Source: Bufo bufo (taxonomy: Eukaryota > Chordata > Amphibia > Anura > Bufonidae). From it: a stretch of 64,000 nt of DNA. A program made the position numbers and the translations under genes. Below, in pieces: positions 57,446-64,000 of the stretch; the stretch's first letter is position 1, and each line of letters begins with the position of its first letter. The stretch is taken from contig NC_053390.1 of NCBI RefSeq assembly GCF_905171765.1, positions 164,960,166-165,024,165 of the forward strand. Reading direction: 5' to 3'. The notes under the pieces are model-generated. The model had not been told where the DNA came from, did not search any database, and saw only the letters and a list, made by a program, of their open reading frames with translations.

Positions 57446-57778
57446 TTATACAATGGTACTTTATACTGACGGATGCCACAGTATGGCATCTGCCTGAGGC
57501 ATCCTCTAACGTACACGTTTTTTGTGTCCATTAAATGTGTGACAAATGTGATGTGGACCCAGCCTAACGGACAGGAACAGCGCTGAACAGACCCCATTGA
57601 CTATGATGGAGTCTGTTAGGGATCCTGTCTTTTTAGCAGACAAAAGTCCTGTATACAAGGCTTTTTTGTCCGGTATTTTTGACCAAGTCTGCAAAAGAGA
57701 CTCCAGATGGAGTGAGCAAATGTAGGCTACGTATTATGTATCTGAATTACTGCAACTTTCATACTCCTTCTCGGGTAA

Positions 57779-58262
57779 GGCTACTTTCACACTAGCGTTT
57801 TCAATTCCGCTATTGCGATCCGTCATAGGATCTCAATAGCAGAAGAAAGCGCTTCAGTTTTGCCCCTATTCATTGTCAATGGGGACAAAACTGAACTGAA
57901 CTAAACGGAGCGCACCAAAATGCATTCCCTTCTCTTTGGTTGCGTCCCCATCGCGGACAAAAAAACGCTGCAAGCAGCATTTTTCTTTCCAGGATGTGGT
58001 ACGGAGCAAGACGGATCCGTCCTGACACACAATGTAAGTCAATGGGGACGGATCTGTTTTCTCTGGCACAATCTGGCACAGTAGAAAACTGATCCGTCCC
58101 CCATTGACATTCAATGGTGTTCAAGACGGATCCGTCATATCTATAGAAGACATAATAAACCGGATCTGTTCATGACAGATGCATGCGGTTGTATTATTGT
58201 AACGGAAGCGTTTTTGTAGATCCATGACGGATCCGCAAAAAAACGCTAATGTGAAAGTAGCC
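57779..58262. repeat. Foldback MITE, TAA duplication
   Basis: TAA at 57776-57778 and 58263-58265. Ends GGCTACTTTCACACTAGCG / CGCTAATGTGAAAGTAGCC. Close to 42026-42422, sharing GACGGATC blocks. Confidence 0.88.
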
Positions 58263-58265
58263 TAA

Positions 58266-59500
58266 AAATACTCCTCAAAAATGGTCAGAGGACAATTTTT
58301 ATTCTTCTGGAAAAAATGTAGTTCGACCTCCTGTAGGAATCCTGTCTTATTTAGAAGATATAGATGAGCACAAGTATAGTGCAGTTGCTGCTGTGTTATC
58401 CGGTCCTCAGATATCGGAAGTGTAGCAGCTGCCTGGGCACAAGCGCTTGTACAGTCAGGTAATCAGAGGTCTCCAATATGCGCAGCCGCTTTATAGATGG
58501 CCTGTAAAAATGGAGATACTGTTGATTTGTGTGCTACAACCAATAATTATTGGACATCTGGTTGGAAACATCTATTTGCTATATTTTGCCCTGTTGAAAA
58601 AAAGTCTGCAAGATTTGCGAGATGCATTTGAGATTGTGACAAGTTGTGAGACCCGTCGGGCATACCTCTGTGCTGTGATTGACCTGGTTACCATGAGCAG
58701 GAATATTGAATTTGAACATTGGCCCATATAGATGTTCAGTATGTGCCCTCTTTTATTGGGATGTAGCGCCCCCTAGTGAACAAGAAGCTTCATTTACTCT
58801 CCGATCACAAATAAGGATCTCTTTAGATCAGAAAGTTTTAAAACCTTTAACATCAACACAAATCATTGCAGTTTTATTACCTTAGGTACCTCCCAGATCC
58901 CCAGCTGCCCCCACCCCACCACAGACATCAGCATCACCCATACCGTGGCCATATGGGGGGAACATGACTCTGCTAGTGACATAAATTGCTTATTTTTTAT
59001 TATTTAAGCTGTAAAAAATGCAGCAGAACATTTCTGCCATACTTGTAGTGATGCTGGAGGAACAGGGCAGGATTGTCTCCTGTAGCCTAATTCCATGCTT
59101 CCTGACTAGTAACCAAAATCATTTTGACAACTGCTGGTATCAAATGTCTGGCAGTATAATGGCGGTACAGATTAGCCGCTGTGTGCCAGTCTGCAGCTGT
59201 GCCGTGCACATTTCTGTGAGAACGCACATAGAAAGGATTTCAGCCCTGGTCTGGATGATCGGAACCAAGGCTAAGTCTTTAAAAATTAAGTAAGACCGGA
59301 AACGGGGAATTTTACCCTGTAGTCGTTCTCTGGTGTAAAATTGTGACAGATTAGAATTAGACATTTTATAGTTAAAGGGAACATGGAGTGTAATGTGGCG
59401 GCAGCATGTCACAGTAGAAGAGGAGTATATGTTTTTTACTTTTCCATTTTTTGTATACAAAATATATGTGTGTATTTAATTTTTTTTATTTTTTGTGGGA
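58266..59500. other. APC intron 2, mostly unique
   Basis: No repeats with clear ends and no supported gene. A frame at 58447-58731 is open for 94 codons but has no recognised motif or splice context. Confidence 0.4.
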
Positions 59501-59502
59501 AA

Positions 59503-59748
59503 AGAATCATGCACACGACCGTGGTTTTGGTCAGCACCCAATCCTAATTTTTTGCAGATTAAATGCGGACCCATTCATTTCAATTACGTCCATTCTGTGG
59601 CCCCGTAATTTTTTTTTAACATGTCCTATTGTGGTCCGTTTTGCAGACAAGAATAGGCAGTTCTAACAGAGGGCAGAACATAGCGATCCACAAACGCACA
59701 TGCCCGGCATATGTGTTTTGCGGATCCGCAATTTGCGTGCATGAGGCC
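59503..59748. repeat. Diverged foldback MITE
   Basis: ATCATGCACACGACCGTGGT on the left, TGCGTGCATGAGGCC on the right, with AACATGTCCTATTGTGGTCC inside. Same family as 28664-28978. Confidence 0.65.
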
Positions 59749-60149
59749 TAACTCTTGTATTTTACTCTTTTAATCCTTGCTCTTTCTCATATAGGGAAGA
59801 CTGTCAATCACCGATCAGACCACCCATAGACTAAGCATAGGGATTTAATGAGTAGAAATCAAGTTATGCTGAATCTTTACTATCTATCCATCTATAAGCT
59901 ACTTCAACATATTTCAATCAAATGTTTATGGCCACTTTTTGGATTAGGCCACTTTCACATAATAAGTGTTTGATCAGTGATTTTCATCAGTGATTGTGAA
60001 CCATAACCAGTTGCAGGTCAAAAACACAGAACAGGTGCAGATCTTTACATTCTACCTTCTCTCTGTGGAGGCTTCACTCCTGGTTTTGACTCATAATCTC
60101 TGATTGAGATCACGGACCAAACACTGTGACTGTGTGAAAGCTTCCTTAA

Positions 60150-60858
60150 AAGGGTTCTCCGGGAATTAAGGAAATGAAAATATTACTTTATTATAAATAT
60201 ATTCTCAAATACCTTTCATTATTTATAATGGCTCATTTTGTCTGGGGAGCAATCATCAAGGGAAACAAAATGGCCGCTGTCACATTAGTTCACACAAAAC
60301 ATGTCCTGATCACACATGAGGACAAGTTACTTTACAACACTGAGGTAAAGAGCTGCCTCATCCTCCTCCTCCTCCTTCTCTACTTGTCAGGGATTATGAT
60401 CCTGAATACAGATGATAAGAACTTTAGCTGAATCTCTGGGGAATTTAGTTTGAGGAGACAGACAGGACAGACAGGACAGAGAGGACGGACAGGACAGAGA
60501 GGACGGACAGGACAGACTGTGGTAATGAATACTGCATACAACTGCTGCTGCTCATCAGCCACACCTCACCCTCCTCTTATGTCTCCTCATCATCTCCATT
60601 CCACAGAGATTCACCTGTATTCAGGATCATGATTCCTGACGAGCAGAGCAGAGAGGAGGATGAGGCAGCACTATGGCTCATTGTGGTGAAGTAACTTCTC
60701 CTCCTGTGTATACTGATAGGAAAGCGGCCATTTAATTTCTCCAAATGATTGCTCCCTAGACAAAACAAGCCATTCTAAGTAATGAAAGGTATTTGTGATT
60801 ATATTTATTATAAAATAATATTTAAGTATTTTAATTTTTTTACTACCTGGAGAACCCT
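60150..60858. repeat. TTAA-flanked MITE with GGACA tandem repeat
   Basis: TTAA at 60146-60149 and 60859-60862. AGGGTTCTCCGGGAATTAAG / ACTACCTGGAGAACCCT ends. Inner arms ATAATGGCTCATTTTGTCTG and CAAGCCATTCTAAGTAATG pair. The (GGACA/GGACGGACA)n tract at 60455-60515 lies near the centre. Confidence 0.85.
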
Positions 60859-60871
60859 TTAAGGCTGTACT

Positions 60872-61167
60872 AGGCTAGTTGCACAATCTGCCAGACCTCT
60901 GTGCACTCCGGCACTGCCAGAGGTTTGTAAGGCTCCATCTGGTCTCATTCACTATAATGGGAACTGGCGGAGATCAGGCTGCATTCCAGCAAATATGTCA
61001 AGAATCGGCTGCGTGCATATTTGCTGAATGTGGCCGGATCTATTATAGTGAATGGGACCGGACGGCGCCTTACAAACCTCCAGAAATGCCGGGGTGCACA
61101 GAGGTTTGGCAGCCTGTCCCCTGCTGGAACAGCCTACCGGATCTCTAATGCTAGTGTGCTACTAGCC
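60872..61167. repeat. Foldback MITE (GGCTAGTTGCACAATC)
   Basis: GGCTAGTTGCACAATCTGCC on the left and GCTAGTGTGCTACTAGCC on the right, with inner CAGAGGTTTGTAAGGC / CCTTACAAACCTCCAG arms. Confidence 0.65.
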
Positions 61168-62094
61168 TTAGACAGCCAAATCAGGCAGGCGGTAGGAAGC
61201 GCTCCTTCCTAGAAATTGCCTGCCCGCTAGCAGAAGAGACAGCAACTATTACATGTGGCGATCTCCTCCACAGCTTGGGGAGGAGCGATCATTATGCCAT
61301 TGCTCATCCCAATGCTATCCAGTTGTTTGCCGGCATCAGAATGTGATAACACAGCACAATCTGCCTCCGGCAAAAGATGACTTTTAAAAGTCTGGATTTC
61401 CCGATAAACGAGCTGTAATCGGTGGCAGATCATCGCTAATGAGCGTTCTCAGGAACGCTCATTAATGATGAATTGGCCGACAATGGCCCAGTCTTTACCC
61501 TGACAAAACTGCAGGTTATCGGTGCCCGTACACCATCAATTGCTGTGGCAAGAAGCATGCATTTATTGTGAAGGGGGAAAAGGGAGTAAGTGCTGCCAGA
61601 TATCTACCCCGAGGACAAAAGGATCAGGGGCTAAAATTCAGCATCCTTCATCTATCTCCCCTCTGTCACCTGGGGGAGAATCAGGGGGTCTCCATACAAA
61701 TAGGATAGTTGGCCAGTCCTGCCAAAATCTATAGATTTGTTATACATATGTATATGGGGGCCTTTACATTTAGGAATCCAAGTTAGACCATTCCCTGATC
61801 TCTGCTTCAGTATTGATTCAAAGTGAAGAGTTTGTGTCAAATTCTCATTACATCAAGCTTTCATTCAGCCTGAAATATGCCTTACCGATCAGTATGGAGG
61901 TGAAACGACGCCAGTGGCTTTGTGCCAGTGCTTCAATATCGTCTATTAGTGTGTAGTTTAGAGTCCCGCAGGAGCAGCCTGCGTGATCTCCAGTTTCAGT
62001 GCTGCAGTGCTGCGTGCACCCTGGCCGCTCATGGAGCAATGAGTGCATTGGGCCGGTTATCAGGCTGCTGATTGTGCTGCGCTCTCTGTTACAG
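61168..62094. other. End of APC intron 2
   Basis: 61190-61480 is a decayed foldback element (see 38647-38937). The rest is unassigned. Acceptor GCGCTCTCTGTTACAG ends at 62094. Confidence 0.5.
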
Positions 62095-62179
62095 GAGGTT
62101 CTCAAACAGCTGCAAGGAAGCATTGAGGATGAAGCCATGACCACGACCGGTCAGATTGATCTCCTGGAACGCCTAAAAG
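62095..62179 (+). CDS. apc: APC second coding exon (residues 46-73)
   Basis: Acceptor ACAG ends at 62094 and donor GTAATG starts at 62180. The 85 bases give EVLKQLQGSIEDEAMTTTGQ then IDLLERLK plus one base, so the exon leaves phase 1. The frame follows in phase from 47709. The human exon, as I remember, is also 85 nt and encodes EVLKQLQGSIEDEAMASSGQ then IDLLERLK, differing only at three adjacent residues (ASS against TTT). It lies just after the N-terminal coiled coil. The third coding exon and all beta-catenin/axin/microtubule-binding regions are outside the window. Confidence 0.97.
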
Positions 62180-62700
62180 GTAATGCCTCAATGTTTATTG
62201 CTGCCATGTGAAAAGAATATACGGTGATCTCTGAGCACCCATCATCTGCACAGCCCGGACTGGAAATGATCTGATCTGTCCTCGCTGCGGACAGAAAACG
62301 CCAAACAGGCCGTTCCAAGTGCGGCTGCGACAGTCAGGGCAGAGGGAGCAAGTAGATGATTCAGTTGTTAATTTTGCCCTTCTTATTTAGGAAATATAAC
62401 ATTGCCATCCATATACACAGTCTTGGCCTGTACGTTCTTCGGTAGAGCGGTTTGAGACCGGAATGTATGTGTTGGGGACAAGCATAACTGGCAGCAAATT
62501 AATGCAAGTTCTCCATTGGCTAAGCAGCAGTAAGGTCTTGAAGTGGAGAGGATTTAATCTGCAGATTGTCATCTCCTTTCAATTTTCTTTAACCCTTAGA
62601 GGACAAGGCAATTTTTATATAATTACCAGCGGCTCTACCCAATCAAATAACCGTGGGTCGGTGCACAACCCGTACGGCACACCCACCGTATACTGGGTTA
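62180..62700. other. APC intron 3, start
   Basis: Unassigned. CCCTTAGAGGACAAGGCAAT (about 62597) opens a repeat continuing at 63742-64000 on the other side of the element below. Confidence 0.4.
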
Positions 62701-62702
62701 AA

Positions 62703-63741
62703 AATGGGTAGAAGCACTTATTTGGGTGGCACTCAAATATCTGATAATTGTCTGGTAAATCAGGCCACTCATGAAGATACACATGGTTCCGAAACGCGTC
62801 TGGTATTTTGTGTGCAGTGAATAGAGTTTGATCGCGATCCTTACCACTACTCCAATACTATGAAGGCTCGTTTTTTTTTTTTCTTGAAAATCGATTGTAT
62901 CTACACCGGCCTTTGGAGTGAACACAAGCCACTACCTGAGCACTAAAGCGTGACCACATGGGACGCCACGGACAGAGTCAGCCACACAAGCAGGTATCAA
63001 GCAATGAGAGACCACAACAGGCTCCAATGAAATCAGCCTGCATCTGAATATTTAACATCTGCTGGATACAGTCAGCGGATCCATCTACTTACCGGCGTGA
63101 TTCTCGCACAGCTATCCCCAGGATTGGTAACGTACCAGTAGATGACTGTATAGCTTGTTGTTACTCTGTGTCATCGCACTGAATCAGCCATTTACACCGT
63201 ACTGGACCGGCTTCCAATTATATGATCGGCTATTTATCCCAATGACTATACTGATGATCCGTGTAGAACCATACTCAAGGAATACAATTGTCATTTATTA
63301 CACCGTACCTCATGAGCCTGGCGCAGTGTCGTTTGCTTTACTTTGAGCCATCAGAAGATTAACAATATACCGATTTTATTGCTATTATCACAATCGACAC
63401 CGCACAGGTCTCAAATTGATCATTTGGCAACAACGTAGTATCTAAAAACACTATAAAGGTACCACTAATATCAGATTTGATGAGAACCATATGTGGATAG
63501 GCAACACACCAATCGCTGGATTTTTGGACTATTCTTATTTATTTATTTTTTTTATTTTTACCTTTATTAATTGCATTTCATTTGCAAGCTGTGCATTTTT
63601 TTTAATTAACATCGCTGTTTTAAAGTTTAAGTTCATGATTGACTATTTTGTACTAATAATAAATAGATTTTTTTGAAACTATACGGATTTACCAGACAAT
63701 TATCAGATATTTGAGTGCCACCCAAATAAGTGCTTCTACCA
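62703..63741. mobile_element. Element with about 50-bp terminal inverted repeats
   Basis: TGGGTAGAAGCACTTATTTG, GGTGGCACTCAAATATCTGA and TAATTGTCTGGT on the left are mirrored on the right (ACCAGACAATTATCAGATAT ... GCTTCTACCA). The interior contains GGTTCCGAAACGCGTCTGG. No transposase. No clear target duplication, so superfamily undetermined. Confidence 0.75.
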
Positions 63742-64000
63742 ATTTTCTGTTTTTGCGTTTTTCTTTTTCAATCCCTGCCTTCCGAGAGCCATAACTTTAT
63801 TTTTCCGCTCACGTAGCCATATGACGGCTTGTTTTTTTCTGGGACAAGTTGTACTGTCTGATGGCACCATTTAATATGGCATATGATGTAATGTGGAGCG
63901 GGAAAAAATTCCAAATGGGGTGTAATTGGGGAGGAAAAAAATGCAATTCCGGCACAGTTTTTGGGGTTTTGTTTATACAGTGTTCCCTATGTGGTAAAAT
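63742..64000. repeat. Dispersed frog-like repeat, truncated by window edge
   Basis: AATCCCTGCCTTCCGAGAGC, CATAACTTTATTTTTCCGCT and GTTTTTTTCTGGGACAAGTT have the look of a common dispersed repeat. No coding frame. Confidence 0.45.

Noticed and set aside
58447..58731. 94-codon ORF in APC intron 2
   Set aside because: No recognised motif and no flanking splice signals that fit; ordinary length for AT-rich intronic DNA.

Overview
This window is vertebrate nuclear DNA, most likely from a frog or toad (Anura, probably a neobatrachian). Genes are sparse, introns are very long, and most of the sequence is DNA transposons, foldback MITEs and LINEs of the kinds that crowd anuran genomes. The species cannot be named from the sequence alone.

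The one host gene I can establish is the 5' part of APC (adenomatous polyposis coli) on the + strand. A CpG-rich promoter and non-coding first exon end with a GT donor at 21278. Intron 1 (21278-47556, about 26.3 kb) leads to the first coding exon (47557-47709; ATG at 47575; residues 1-45, the N-terminal dimerisation coiled coil). Intron 2 (47710-62094, about 14.4 kb) leads to the second coding exon (62095-62179, 85 nt). The gene continues past the right edge. The spliced leader carries a strong-context upstream ATG (21243). Its 27-codon frame crosses the exon junction, overlaps the APC start in another frame and stops at 47605. From memory, human APC mRNA has the same arrangement.

Layout. 1-21 kb, upstream of APC: a LINE tail (1525-1985); a Tc1 remnant split by a hAT-like element (2597-3965); a complete Tc1/mariner element with an intact DD37E transposase (4732-6294); a roughly full-length but dead L1-type LINE (6887-16044) split by a PIF-like MITE, an antisense ORF1-bearing L1 piece and a hAT element; and a minisatellite (17187-17590) invaded by a second Tc1 element (17592-20704), itself split by a hAT element (18300-19832). 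21-47 kb, APC intron 1: a minisatellite with TA/CA microsatellites just inside the intron, a dead Tc1 transposase, many 3-bp-TSD (TWA) foldback MITEs, TTAA-flanked MITEs including a 671-bp palindrome and two nested pairs, three CCAAT-bearing stem-loop elements, a solo-LTR-like element and a hAT element. 47-64 kb, APC intron 2 and the start of intron 3: a dead Tc1 element, a damaged piggyBac transposase gene, more MITEs of both classes, and a 1-kb element with 50-bp terminal inverted repeats.

Mobile-element boundaries rest on target-site duplications and terminal inverted repeats read directly from the sequence. Family names beyond superfamily are tentative. No tRNA, rRNA or CRISPR array was recognised.
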